Position numbers and translations under genes: made by a program. From assembly GCA_944548615.1 (NCBI GenBank), contig OX155961.1, positions 33,951,134-34,015,133 of the forward strand: a stretch of 64,000 nt of DNA, written 5' to 3'. The number at the start of each line of letters is the position of its first letter. Position 1 is the first letter of the stretch. The DNA comes from Micropterix aruncella (Eukaryota; Arthropoda; Insecta; Lepidoptera; Micropterigidae). Shown one piece after another: positions 32,109-43,065 of this stretch. The notes beneath the pieces are model-generated. The model did no database searches and had not been told where the DNA came from. It was given only the letters and a program-made list of their open reading frames with translations.

Positions 32109-33558
32109 CCCCTCACGTTGCGAGGTAAAAACTCACCGCGCCCAAAAACATCACTTTTGCGCGCGACATATTCGCGCAAAAAATCGACGCGAGTCAACGG
32201 CCTTGAGAAAAACGATCATAACTTATAAACCACTAATCGGATTAAAAAAATATAAATAGAAAAATGATCGCATTGAAATTTGACATATAAAACATTATAA
32301 CCTTATCTCGTAAAACAATTAAGATAATAATGAATAAATATTACAAAATTGGCAAACTGAAAAAACTCGCCTATAAAATCATTTCGATTTTTTTGTAAAT
32401 ACAGTTTTTGTAAATATCAAAAATTGTAAATACAGTTATGTTCTTTATTAAATGCTTTACCAAAACGATATTTTTTTTTTACTTATTTGCATACAAAAAT
32501 ACGTAAAAAATATTTATTTATTCAGCCAAGAAAAATTGTATGTATTCTCGTAAAAAAAAATTTTTTTAATTTTTAATTTGTGACTACTTATGGTATTTTT
32601 TTATATGAAATTCTTTCAAAATAACTTTATTACTACATCACTTCTTCTTAGAAATCACACCAGAACTTTGAGCTTTGTCTGATATTATAGAAAAATCTAA
32701 AGTTTTGAGAGTTTCCGACTTCCGAACCTAATAATAAACTTTGAATGCCCATAATATAAAATTCGTTAGATTTTTTCAATTATATTGTCTTATCATAGAC
32801 TTATTATATGTCTAATAACTAATTACTATACTCCAAAGAGTCACATTTCATCGAAAAACTACGGAAAATCGCACTTTTTTCTCTCATAGTAATTATCAAA
32901 ACAAGTTTCATTTTCGCGAGCCATATTAGAAAACAACATATAATGTTCAAAATACGCCTAATTATGTGATAACTTAGGATGTAAATGAAGCAATACCTAT
33001 TTTATTAGTAAATTAAAGCGACATTACGTCATGTTTCGCGATATAACGGAATATTTCACAAACATTACAAAATAAATACGGCCATATTTCGCTCGCCGTT
33101 TGGTTTTGCCAATGTGTTTTCTTCGAAAATTCGTGAAAAACAGCAAATGGGCTGTGTAAATTGTTTAATCCTAAGGCCTAAACTACTTAAAAATGGAAAT
33201 TACTTACTTTTATCCGGTATGCACTGCACTTATATACACAAAACAATTCACAACACAACACGTCGCGGAATTATACGCCGCGGCGAATGGGCAGTTCGCG
33301 ACTGTCGTCAGAAATGAGGTCATCGATTTTGTAAGGGATGTAGTAATTCATATTTCTAACATCGCATGCGGCAATCGAGCAATTTCATAGTGTTGCATAT
33401 TTGGCTATATTATGGCATCATTCGATAGAATATACAATCGCATTTCGAAATTTAAACGACATTTTCTTGAGCGGCGAGCGCGATATCCCGTATGGGATAG
33501 TTTGGATTTCAGCCGGCCGCCATACATATCCCGCAAGGGATGTTAAGTGCCGAGCGGG
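32109..33558. mobile_element. TTAA-flanked piggyBac-type non-autonomous element 2
   Basis: TTAA at 32105-32108 and 33559-33562 flank a CCCCTCACG start and an inverted CCCGCTCGG end. The interior from about 32210 to 32480 matches the nested element at 26340-26640, including CTCGTAAAACAATTAAGATA. It has no transposase. Longer and more diverged at the ends than the first copy. Confidence 0.7.
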
Positions 33559-33608
33559 TTAAGTGCGCTACATGAAATATATTCGGCACCGTTGATCAAA
33601 ATACCCAA

Positions 33609-34262
33609 AAAATCGGTTGTGTCACCCCAAGACTTTCGGGACTGATTTCATCTAAATATATTTATTTCATAAATAAAATCTATGAGCGCCCTCTCTCGGC
33701 CGGCAGGCGAACCCGGTTGAATTCCGTTGCAACCACCTAGGGTTTGTGTAGGGGAGTGTAGCTTGTATATAAGATATTCCAAACAACAAGGAATATGTGT
33801 ATCAAATTTCAAGTCTCTAATACTAATGGACCGTGTGGCATAGTGGTTAGGTCGCCTGATCTTATTTTGTAAGGTCCTTGGTTCGATTCCCCGCTGGGTT
33901 ACTATTCCGTTGGGATAATATTAACAGAATCGCATTCAATTCTGTCAATCAAAAACAATAACGAGACACACACTTACACACATGTTACGCGCACACATAC
34001 ATATTAACACTTAATAGTAAGGATGGTTGGAAGAGATTGTCGTATGACAATAAATCCGCCCATTGTGAAATTTCACAATAAAGAGTATAAACAAACCAAA
34101 ACAAACAATATTTTGAGATTGAAATATGACTAGTGCGCCCCCTGGAATACAGATTTCAACCACAACCTTTTGAATTGATGCCATGACCAAATGATGCCTG
34201 CATGCTAAATTTCAGCTCAAGCGGATTTTTCGTTTGAGTGCTATCGTGAAGAAATACACACA
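33609..34262 (+). repeat. dispersed repeat B, copy 4, split by a SINE
   Basis: The left part (33609-33827) starts ATCGGTTGTGTCACCCCAAG and reaches TTTCAAGTCTCTAA. The right part (34108-34262) resumes with AATATTTTGAGATTGAAATA and contains the TTTCAGCTCAAGCGG and GCTATCGTGAAGAAATACAC core. The SINE at 33828-34107 lies between, so it is the younger insertion. Confidence 0.7.
33828..34107 (+). mobile_element. tRNA-derived SINE, full length
   Basis: The head is tRNA-like with an internal RNA polymerase III promoter: A box TGGCATAGTGG at 33836-33846 and B box GGTTCGATTCC at 33880-33890, 34 bases apart. A tRNA-unrelated body and the 3' domain GTCGTATGACAATAAATC follow, then the palindrome ATTGTGAAATTTCACAAT at 34062-34079 and an ACAAACCAAAACAAAC tail. 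Pol III would transcribe it, and mobilisation would need a partner LINE. Confidence 0.85.
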
Positions 34263-35082
34263 GACAAACATAGACAGACAAACAGAGAGACTTCGACCTG
34301 GAAATAGTCCTAATCGTTTCATGGGGGCTCAAAATGGATATTTCCGTCTGAACCTCGAAAAAAAAAATCCGCAATCACAATACTTTCTTTATTCTACGGT
34401 TCGTAGGCCGGGAAAGAAAAAATGGAAAACTGATATCGTTATTTCAACATGCCAACATTCTGAACCCATACAAATAATATTACCATTATAACTTCGCAAT
34501 TCAAACAAAAGTATATACGCCTCAAGCATAAACGGAAAGGAGGATTAATGATCATAATGATGGATAATGACAACGATAAGATTTGTCGTTCTTAGAATGT
34601 AGGAATACGTTATTTTATATTTCCTCACAAGCTTCATATTACTTATACACTCTTCTATTTGGAAAACTTCCCCTTTTTTTAGATAACCATGTCCTTCAAA
34701 GGCTTCCTTATCTAAAATACCAGCACGCGCTGAGGCCTTATAATATAATATATGTAAATTTCCTCCGAGTTGCCGGGAAGGACTTTGCTCATTTGCTTGG
34801 CATGCTGATAAAAGCAATATTTATTTTGAAATACAGTCATAAAAGTGGAATCTCATATATTCTGCTCTCAAAAAAAAACATAACTAACGCTTACAGCAAA
34901 AATGACTTAAATACATATTTTTATTTCCCGAAAAAATGTTATTGTTCTGTCTATGAAATTGTCGAGAAATTTGTATTCTAGATGATGACACTTCTCTTCA
35001 AGTACAACAAGTACAACGAAAAATGTTTAGATTTAGCAAACTGGCCGTCGGTCATAGCAGATAAAACATATACTAGAAACTG
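34263..35082. other. no gene recognised
   Basis: Short frames at 34545-34817 (minus) and 34583-34981 (plus) overlap each other and resemble nothing I know. I treat both as chance. Confidence 0.3.
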
Positions 35083-35085
35083 TTA

Positions 35086-35660
35086 GGCTAAGCGTATGCT
35101 GACACGCAGGTGACGCAGTTCCCAGCAACGCAGGCTAGAGCAGATTTTGTAGTGCAATGGACATGCTGAGAGCTGCGTACGCTGCGGCGCAGGCACGTGA
35201 AACGCAGGCATGTGTCTATCCTTCTCTGCGCTTCGATGTAGTGCCGGCACAGACTTTTTATATGGATTTAGCTAGATTTTATATATGGCTCGAAAAATGG
35301 GATAACCTTTAATTAAATTCTTAAATTGTTTGGCAGAAACTGTCCCGAGAATACCACTGCTCCATAAGTAGATTGTTTATTCAAATAATCACTTTCTAAA
35401 TAGTTTTCAACGCGTTGTCAAACTGTAAAATAGCCACAATTCATTGATTTCATAATCAGACTCTGACTCTGAACACATTTTTCTCGCTAAACTCGAAAAT
35501 TGTATATTCTTTGTACTAGCTAGGACGCGAATGAATGTATCTATGTCATTTAGCTGCTTCGCAGTATACGCTCGCGGCCTATGTCTGTATCGAATGCCCT
35601 GCCTTGCAAAATTTATACTATGTTGCGTTGCATCACCTGCGTCTCAGCATACGCTTAGCC
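35086..35660. mobile_element. MITE with 3-bp TTA duplication (Harbinger-type)
   Basis: GGCTAAGCGTATGCTGACAC at the left and the inverted GGCTAAGCGTATGCTGAGAC at the right continue as imperfect termini of about 33 bp (ACGCAGGTGA). TTA flanks both sides (35083-35085, 35661-35663). TTA fits the TWA preference of PIF/Harbinger elements. No coding capacity. Confidence 0.8.
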
Positions 35661-35663
35661 TTA

Positions 35664-36204
35664 TGCCTGCATAGTCGATGAAGTCTTATTTGATATAAGT
35701 GTCGTTAAAATGCAATAAAACAAACAGCAATTCTCAACAAGTTCCACTTATACCTGAGTATCTCAGTATCAAAGGCGGAGAACTGTCATTCTTGAATTAG
35801 AGAAAAATCGCTTTGTATATTTTTCATGCGCATTTAATATTTTAGGTGTTTTTTTCGTTGTTTTGTTTAATACTCCAGAAATTATGCTTCGAGGTAACCA
35901 ATATCAATTTCTTTTAATAAAAAAAATAAATTATATATTTTTTAAATCCAGATGCATCCAGACTAATCCATATCCATCCAGACAAATCCAAAAATACAGA
36001 GTTTGAAACCAAACTCGTGAGTAGTTGTGCTTTTTTCAAACCAATACCGACTTACAGTGTAGAACAAATCGTATTCCTCCTTGGTTTTTAATGGAATAGA
36101 ACTCAACATTGAAAGGAGCACGAAAAGTGTCATTACAGTTTACTTTGACCTGGGTGGCAAATGTCCGCCTTTCATATCAGTGAATTCAGCTTTTTATTTT
36201 TATA
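35664..36204. other. AT-rich sequence without recognised features
   Basis: Contains a local ATCCAGACxAATCCA triplication near 35945-35990. No gene. Confidence 0.35.
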
Positions 36205-36545
36205 ACATAACTAGATGTACCCTGCGCGCGTTGCTACGCCAAATCGGTCGAATTCGAAATTCAAATTCGCCGCTTTGAAATTCATTCGACTATAAAAAAA
36301 GAAGAACTCACTCTTGTCCTCGCGGTCGCATTCAAAATTCAAATTCGCCGCTTTAAAAAAAGAAGAATTTTGGTTTTATTGAGGACACTAAAAATTTTCC
36401 TTTGATCCGATCGGCACCAAACTTCACAGGAACCATCTCCAAACTAATCTAAAGTTTCCCTCAAAATTTCATCAAAATCGGTCGAGCGGTTTAGTAGTCC
36501 ATAGCGGACCTACAGACAAACATTCATTTTATATATATATATAGA
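36205..36545 (+). repeat. small dispersed repeat with TA-repeat end
   Basis: Runs from ACTAGATGTACCCTGCGCGC to CGGTCGAGCGGTTTAGTAGT and CATTCATTTTATATATATAT. I recall this arrangement from short dispersed repeats of many insects. It contains an internal duplication of a TTCAAATTCGCCGCTTT segment (36260-36280 and 36340-36358). Confidence 0.5.
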
Positions 36546-36744
36546 TATTTTGTACCTTAATTTATTTTATAATTATTTTCTACTACTTTTGTTATTTAAT
36601 TATTATTCTGATTTTTTAATTATAACCTTGTTTATTTTATTTTTTTAATTGGCTGTAACAATTTCTTAACATATTTTCATAAAACTAAACTTTAAAATTA
36701 TAATAATATTATATAAAATTGGCGTTTTCTTTGGAACAGACACT

Positions 36745-36875
36745 GCCTAGTTAGGAGTGATGAATAAGTGGCTGCTAAGCGATGGTAACTCTCTTAAAGA
36801 CAAAAAAATATTGTAAAATATTTAAATGAGTATTTGTTTTTTATTTGGTAAATAAATAAATAAATAAATAAATAT
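36745..36875 (+). mobile_element. LINE 3' fragment (same family as 41690-42430)
   Basis: The 85-base segment AATAAGTGGCTGCTAAGCGA through AATGAGTATTTGTTTTT is essentially identical to 41961-42041. In frame it ends NKWLLSDGNSLKDKKIL, the RT C-terminus. It is followed by a TAAA/AATA repeat. Confidence 0.7.
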
Positions 36876-37246
36876 CGACTATAAAATATCTTTTTTTTAA
36901 TAATAGGGCAGTATTTTAGGCCAAGGTTTTTATCTTGAAGTCTTTTACCGATGGTTTGGAGTCCGTCAATATATTGTTTTTTACACAGAACGTCAACCCA
37001 CAGAACGCGTCGTCGCGATGTGTTCTGCCAGCCGCATTGTTCCTCCAACAACGCACTCTTCTCGCCGGTGCAATAAGGGGTATTTGTCCAATCTAGCTGG
37101 CCAAAAGTAGTTTTCCTAAAACTCGCTATAGGTAGTAATATTGTTTTCTGAGATAAAAGAAAGTTCTGCAGTGAATGAACTGCAGTGAATGAAGTTCACC
37201 CTCGCCCCTCCATCCCGTGCAATTGTGCAATTGTACCCCTCCATCG
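36876..37246. other. no gene recognised
   Basis: No supported coding or repeat feature. Confidence 0.3.
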
Positions 37247-37500
37247 CTGGGTGCAGCAGCCATGTCGCGGTGACATTTAGAACGGGTCATCATAATTTAT
37301 TGCGTATACAAAATTTCGTTTCTGTGCTGTCGACAGTTGAGGAGCCCCATCGTTGGAAGCCGAACCCTGGGCGCAGCAGCCCTGTCGCGGTGAAACTTAG
37401 AACGGGTTGTCATAATTGAATGCGTATACAAAATTGTGTCTCCGTACTGTTGATTGTGGAAGAGTATCCTCTTCGGGAGTCGATCCTGGGTGTAAAATCA
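37247..37500 (+). repeat. minisatellite, about 120-bp unit, two copies plus a partial third
   Basis: CCTGGGCGCAGCAGCCCTGT starts at about 37366. A near-identical start lies 120 bases earlier, and CCTGGGTG recurs 119 bases later. Shared words are GTCGCGGTGA, AGAACGGGT and GCGTATACAAAATT. Confidence 0.8.
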
Positions 37501-38022
37501 GGTCATGCTCGCCATACAAGTGGATTGTCATCGAAACTGAACCAACGTATAAATTTTTAACTTCATAGGATATACATTGCTAGGTAAATAAAAGCTTGTA
37601 AAAAAAAGTTATGGATTATGAAGAAGCAGGTAAATTTCCGCAATACCCGTAATGCTTTCTTATGGCGGTTCTCTTTTTGACAAAGTTACAACAGAATACA
37701 AAATTATTCACCTTACAAGACTTAAATTTGGTTAAAAATAAAACAAACTCCAAGGCATTTGTTGTAATTCCAGTGCTTATAATATGATCAGAATATATAA
37801 TGGGATATGTTATTGTTCACGCCAGTGAGGTTTGTGTGAGAATTAGCGTAATTTTCCGTCTCCTAATCCCTTGTCTAATCAAAGAAATCCCTTTTATAAA
37901 TTCTTCCGCTCCAATAAAATATTGTCGGTACCTATTTCAACATACCGCGACGCCGCGCCGATCTGAACCGCCCAGCCCTACGGATCGCCCCGTCGGAACG
38001 ACGGGTAGGATATATTTGTTGA
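37501..38022. other. no gene recognised
   Basis: A GC-rich patch at 37950-38010 just precedes the truncated 5' end of the next LINE. Nothing else is supported. Confidence 0.3.
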
Positions 38023-40161
38023 CTTTGGACGAGCATATATAAAACAGTAGATGCAAACAATGCACTTGACAATTTTGTTCATATATTTAGAGAACACATA
38101 AACAATAACACCTACGTTAAACAGGTTAAGAGAAAATACAAACGACTTAAACCATGGATAACAGACGGACTTATAAATTGTATCAGGAGACGCGACAAAC
38201 TTCACCAACAGACACGCAGATTTCCACAGAACGAAGTACTACACACATATTACAAGAAATACAGAAAAATATGCACCGACATCTTAAGAAGGTCAAAAGA
38301 GACATATTATCGACAGAAAATAGAACAAAACAATTACAACCCTAAAACGGTATGGTCAGTAGTGAAAGAACTTAGCAACGTAGAGCATAACAGGACATCG
38401 ATTGGCGAAATAAATTTGAATGGCTTAAAGTACACTGACAAAACTGACATAGCGAATACGGTTAACAGTTACTTTGTGAACGTGGGAAAGAGACTAGCGA
38501 TGAAGTTTAAATTAGATAAATTCACTGCACCGGATGCAATGGGATCTAACACAACGCTAAAGACAGCACTAAAATTCCGACTCTCGAAACTAACAGAGTT
38601 AGACGTATTGACACTAATCAAGGAACTGAAGACTGACACGGCAAGTGGTCCCGATCATATAAGTGCAAAAATGTTGAAAATTGCAGCTAAGGAAATCGCA
38701 CCACCACTTGTGCATATCTTCAATTGCAGTATCGAACATGGTTTATTCCCAAATCACCTTAAGGAAGCCAATGTGTTGCCGCTCTTCAAATGGGGTAATA
38801 AAACGGAATTGACAAACTACAGACCAATATCTCTACTTAACTCACTTAGCAAAATTATAGAACGACACGTAAAGAAACAACTGACTGACTACCTGGAAAC
38901 CAATTCACTACTATCGGCAGGACAATACGGCTTTAGGTCAAACATGGGCACCCAAGACGCTATATTAAAAGTGACAAAATTTATTTCAAAAAATGTTGAC
39001 AGGAACCGAAAATGCCTTGGAGTGTTCCTTGATTTGGCCAAAGCTTTTGACACAGTACATCACATAAAACTATTAGACAAACTACGGCAGATTGGTATAC
39101 GAGACATAGAACTGGACTGGTTCCGAAGTTATATTACAGGACGAACACAACGAGTGAAACTAAATGACACAATAATAAGTAACTGGATGAATATTGACTA
39201 CGGCGTTCCTCAAGGGAGTACATTAGGACCAATATTGTTTTTGATTTACATAGATGACCTTTGTAGGCAGGAAATACCAGGTGTTATTGCATCTTTTGCC
39301 GATGACACAGTGCTTTTGTTTGAGAGTAACACCTGGGAGTCTGTATTTGTAAAGGCAAAGAAAGGACTCAATCAGACACATGACTGGCTAAATGAACATC
39401 TACTGACGCTTAACATAGAAAAAACGAAATACATGACCTTTAGCATAGATGGGCGGAATCAACCGGGACTAGAAAAACATTTACTATTACACAACTGTGA
39501 AGGGACAAACTGCATGTGCCAACCGCTGGAACGCACGTCATGTATAAAATACTTAGGTATCCTGATAGACGGCTTCCTGAGATGGCACAAGCAAGTTGAC
39601 CAGACTGCGACACGTCTTAGAAAACTAATTTACATATTTAAAAATATTAGAAATATACTTAGCCCATCTATGCTTAAAACGACTTACTATGCACTAGCGC
39701 AATCAATAATTACATACGGACAGATAGGATGGGGTGGAGCGGCTAAATCAATCCTTGACCCGGCAATAAAGGCCCAGAAAGCCCTCATTAGGGTTATTAA
39801 TAGAAGACCGCTCCGTTTCCCATCCGACCAGTTATTCATAGACTTCAACGTAATGGACATTCGACAGTTGTACATAAGAGCGGTCTTGATGTACTTCCAG
39901 AGGAATGACAGGACTGCGACTATTAAACTTCGGGACCACGGACATGACACTAGAAATCGATACAGACAACCGGAGTTAAAAATGAACACGACGTACGGAC
40001 AAAGACATTATACATTTCTAGCTCCAAAGCTTTACAATATACTGACAATGGACGTTCAAACGACCGACGTACCTTACGCTACGTTTAGAAGAGTGGTGGC
40101 AACTTGGCTTTTAAATAAATCTAGGGAAGACTGTGAAAAATTATTAAGGTCTCAGGTGTGA
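38023..40161 (+). CDS. reverse transcriptase (ORF2 C-terminal part) of LINE F
   Basis: An open frame of 712 codons without its native start. It opens with the linker (KPWITDGLINCIRRRDKL and YYKKYRKICTDILRRSKETY), then the fingers (VLPLFKWGNKTELTNYRPIS) and motif A GVFLDLAKAFDTVH. Motif B is YGVPQGSTLGPILFLIYIDD and motif C SFADDTVLLFE, followed by KYLGILIDGFLRW, TYGQIGWGG and C-terminal YGQRHYTFLAPKLYNIL. It is closely related in plan to LINE E (CQPL, NRRPxRxPS and WGGxxK segments are shared). Catalytic residues are complete. Without a promoter or endonuclease it is unlikely to move by itself. Confidence 0.88.
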   Translation, partial: LWTSIYKTVDANNALDNFVHIFREHINNNTYVKQVKRKYKRLKPWITDGLINCIRRRDKLHQQTRRFPQNEVLHTYYKKYRKICTDILRRSKETYYRQKIEQNNYNPKTVWSVVKELSNVEHNRTSIGEINLNGLKYTDKTDIANTVNSYFVNVGKRLAMKFKLDKFTAPDAMGSNTTLKTALKFRLSKLTELDVLTLIKELKTDTASGPDHISAKMLKIAAKEIAPPLVHIFNCSIEHGLFPNHLKEANVLPLFKWGNKTELTNYRPISLLNSLSKIIERHVKKQLTDYLETNSLLSAGQYGFRSNMGTQDAILKVTKFISKNVDRNRKCLGVFLDLAKAFDTVHHIKLLDKLRQIGIRDIELDWFRSYITGRTQRVKLNDTIISNWMNIDYGVPQGSTLGPILFLIYIDDLCRQEIPGVIASFADDTVLLFESNTWESVFVKAKKGLNQTHDWLNEHLLTLNIEKTKYMTFSIDGRNQPGLEKHLLLHNCEGTNCMCQPLERTSCIKYLGILIDGFLRWHKQVDQTATRLRKLIYIFKNIRNILSPSMLKTTYYALAQSIITYGQIGWGGAAKSILDPAIKAQKALIRVINRRPLRFPSDQLFIDFNVMDIRQLYIRAVLMYFQRNDRTATIKLRDHGHDTRNRYRQPELKMNTTYGQRHYTFLAPKLYNILTMDVQTTDVPYATFRRVVATWLLNKSREDCEKLLRSQV

Positions 40162-40543
40162 TCGTGATATATATTTATTTATATTTTATTAACTCTATTT
40201 TATATACCTACTATCATATTATATGTATGAATTTATATATAATATTAGTATATATATGTTATATAATATATATTAATAATATTAGTATATATATGTTATA
40301 TGGTATATATAATATATATTATGATAATATATATCTATATATGGTATATATCATATTTATATGTGTTTATATCTAATATATAAAAAATAATTATTATTCC
40401 ATATAACTTAGTAGATTGTCATAAAATTTAATTTAGTTTATAATTTTATTGATGTTTTTAAATTTAACTTTAAATTTTAAATTGTACTTAAGTATTAGAT
40501 AAGATTTGCCCTCTCGTCTCAAAAGAATTCATCGATGTTAGTA

Positions 40544-40577
40544 CCACCTCAACACAGGTTCAGACCTAGTGAGGTGG
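40544..40577 (+). other. 3' UTR nested hairpin of LINE F
   Basis: CCACCTC (40544-40550) pairs with GAGGTGG (40571-40577). Inside, AGGT-TCAG-ACCT forms a second stem. The same outer/inner layout occurs at 14386-14425, 14565-14604, 19944-19983 and 45444-45481. It is a candidate RT recognition structure. Confidence 0.6.
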
Positions 40578-40856
40578 TAAACCGTTATGTCAAAAGATGA
40601 ATTTCCTTTCTAAGCTAGGTATAATATATACACTTATTATAAACTGTCTTTTTGTTAGAATAAGGATTTTCTTTGTAATTTGTATCTTGAATTACGGAAA
40701 TAAATAAAATAAATAAACTTGGCTGGGCGCGTGGTCGAATCAACTCGCTCCGCAACAAAAGATGAGATTATCGTTTTTTCTCGCCGCAAACCGCCGCATC
40801 GCATCACACAAACTTATACAGTGTTGATTAGCCCGCATCGCAATTCGTGTGAAACC

Positions 40857-40925
40857 TCAGTGAGTGACAGTTAAACGAGAAGCAGAGTGGTGCAGTCCTG
40901 CAGCACAGACGGAACCAACAAAACC
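40857..40925 (+). promoter_or_regulatory. possible Inr and first exon with GT donor
   Basis: A GC-richer patch (40730-40990) contains CCTCAGTGAGTGAC, matching the arthropod initiator TCAGT. About 70 bases later ACCGTAAGTACC provides a good splice donor at 40926. No TATA box and no ATG lie in between. This pattern fits a short non-coding first exon, but it is speculative. Confidence 0.25.
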
Positions 40926-40989
40926 GTAAGTACCGACATCCTGTCTTTCCACTTTAAATATCCGCTCCTGGGTACTAAGGTATACCAGG

Positions 40990-41690
40990 TGGTCCTTCAA
41001 GCTAGTAAACTCACACGGATCTCACGCAAATTCATAAACCGCCTAGAGTGCTCTTCTGAGTAACGAGGCCAGACCTCTAGGTACCCGCATCATCAGTTAT
41101 AATATATAATAGATTATATAATAATATCGACCATACTCATCTCATCTCATTGCACATCGACCATACTCTTTCATGGTAGGCACAAACCGCTGAAATGAGT
41201 AATCGCATTTATTCGAGCTTTTACAGACTGCGATGGTTGCGAAAAATTTTACCCCCTAATGTGAAGCAGACCTAAGTGGATACACTGTTACTTCTTATTT
41301 TCAATTATACGGACGTTGTATACCTCAATGCAAAACGAAGCGAAGCAATGCAAACGAAGTGCAACGAAGCAATACAAACAGAGCTTGCAGAATGCCACTG
41401 TTAGATTTGTATTTATTTACGAAAATACGATCATGTCTCAGCCTTGCAAATTAGCATGCAATGGCTGTTTCTTTGAAACTCCAGGAATCTACTTAATCTA
41501 CTTAACTTTCTTTCACAATGTGCTCAACAATCTTACCGTACCGTCTTATCTGAAGGGTAGATAAACCATACTAGGAAGTTATGGTCTTCCATTCCGATCA
41601 AGGCAGAATTAAATCATTAGCCTTCCTAATCACCAAACTCTGTTGTATTCTTACTCTTTTCCTGTATGTGCAGCTCGATTAAGGAACAAA
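40990..41690. other. no gene recognised
   Basis: A degenerate run of CGAAGCAATGCAAA-like units lies at 41330-41395. No supported gene. Confidence 0.35.
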
Positions 41691-42430
41691 CGTTCCGAGT
41701 GATTTATTATTTAAGGAATTCAAAGTTTTAGGCGTTAGGTTATGACATACTAAAAATATGTCAATTCATCTACGTGCGAAAACCATACCACCAAAGTCGC
41801 TACAAACATTGGCAATTAGGAGAGCAGCTGGAGATCACATGGATGTTCTCATGAGAACAACTTTTGGTCATAGAAATTTCCAGTTCATTGGGCCAATATA
41901 TAACATCCTCCTGTTTGTATAAAAGAGACACATAGTCAGCAAGTTTTCAAAAAAGAATTAAATAAGTGGCTGCTAAGCGATGGTAACTCTCTTAAAGACA
42001 AAAAAATATTGTAAAATATTTAAATGAGTATTTGTTTTTGACAGTTTTTTTTATAACTTTGACGATTACGATTATTGTAACTGTTTTTAATCTTACGATT
42101 GATTAAACTATGTTATTTAACATTTTGAATTAGTTTTTATAACTTATTATTTGATTATGTTTATGGGTGTCTGATGAATATGATGGTTAATGTTTTTATT
42201 GTTTTCATATTTTTTTCTGGTAAATTTATTTATTATATATTTTGCATTTTATTATTATTTAAATATGATAATTTCACGTATTTCGTACTCCTAAAAAAAT
42301 TACTTTTTTATTTTTGATTTTGTTTTTATAACTCTTTTATATTAATTAATGTACACTTTGTTTATGGATTGTCCGCCAAAGCACAAGCTCTGCTTAGTTG
42401 GGCGACATCGGACAATAAACATCATCTTAT
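41690..42430 (+). mobile_element. LINE RT C-terminus and 3' UTR
   Basis: The plus strand reads SIHLRAKTIPPKSLQTLAIR, MRTTFGHRNFQFIGPIYNIL and SKFSKKELNKWLLSDGNSLK with stops between. These are typical RT C-terminal segments. A 3' UTR follows, with a nested hairpin near 42371-42406 and a GGACAATAAACATCATC end. Confidence 0.65.
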
Positions 42431-42448
42431 AAGTTTAATTTCTTACTG

Positions 42449-43065
42449 TTGTATAATATTTTACAGCTTACTACTACAGCTAGTTTTAAGCTTTTTAACT
42501 GCCTCCCTCTCCAAACTAGACATATGGAGATAAAATTATTCGAGAGTTTTATAAAAATAAAATTGGCATCCACACATGCTTTCTATATGTTGGACGAGTT
42601 CTACAGCTGTGCTAAATCGTTTGTAGTCTAAATATTATTTGTATATTAAACTTAAACAGTTTAGGGCATGAAATGCTATTTTAGAATATTTATAGGATTT
42701 TTTAAATATACTCTTCAGGCGTTTTAGTTGACTATTGAAACGGTATTTTTTCGAAATTATGTTGGAATTTAATTAGTGGATCATTTAACATTTCTTTTTA
42801 TATATTTTTTTGTTTTTTTGTTAAGTTTTTTTTATTATTTGTTTTAATGCGATTATTTTTACTTTATTTTGTTATGTCTTTCAATTTGACTCTATTGTCA
42901 CTATTTCTTTTTCTACTATGGTTTTTCATTTTGAAATTTAACTAATATGTAATTTATCTAATATGCATTATTTTGTTTTGACGATTTCACCAGATTAGGT
43001 ATCTACCTATGCTTGTTGTAGATACCTAGTCTCTTTAGAAAAATAAATATGATTATGATTATGAT
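42449..43065 (+). mobile_element. second LINE 3' fragment with hairpin and ATGATT tail
   Basis: A short frame to 42631 ends ASFKLFNCLPLQTRHMEIKL then FYMLDEFYSCAKSF, an RT C-terminus. The 3' UTR has a long stem around TAGGTATCTAC / GTAGATACCTA (42995-43028). It closes with AAAAATAAATATGATTATGA repeats. It lies in tandem behind the preceding LINE tail. Confidence 0.62.

Larger units (their letters stand above)
38023..40718 (+). mobile_element. 5'-truncated Jockey/CR1-like LINE F with intact RT frame
   Basis: Begins within the ORF2 linker (about 38035) and keeps one uninterrupted frame to 40161. A 550-base 3' UTR follows, with AT repeats, a nested hairpin (40544-40577) and an AAATAAATAAAATAAATAAA tail to 40718. 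The endonuclease is missing through 5' truncation, the usual outcome of target-primed integration. The lack of any stop or shift over 2.1 kb marks it as the youngest LINE here. Confidence 0.85.

Noticed and set aside
33828..33900. A functional tRNA gene
   Set aside because: The A and B boxes are present, but the cloverleaf is incomplete and the sequence continues into a SINE body and tail.
34545..34981. Overlapping frames of 90 (minus) and 132 (plus) codons that might be small genes
   Set aside because: They lie on opposite strands over the same bases, have no recognisable domain or splice context, and such lengths are expected by chance in AT-rich DNA.
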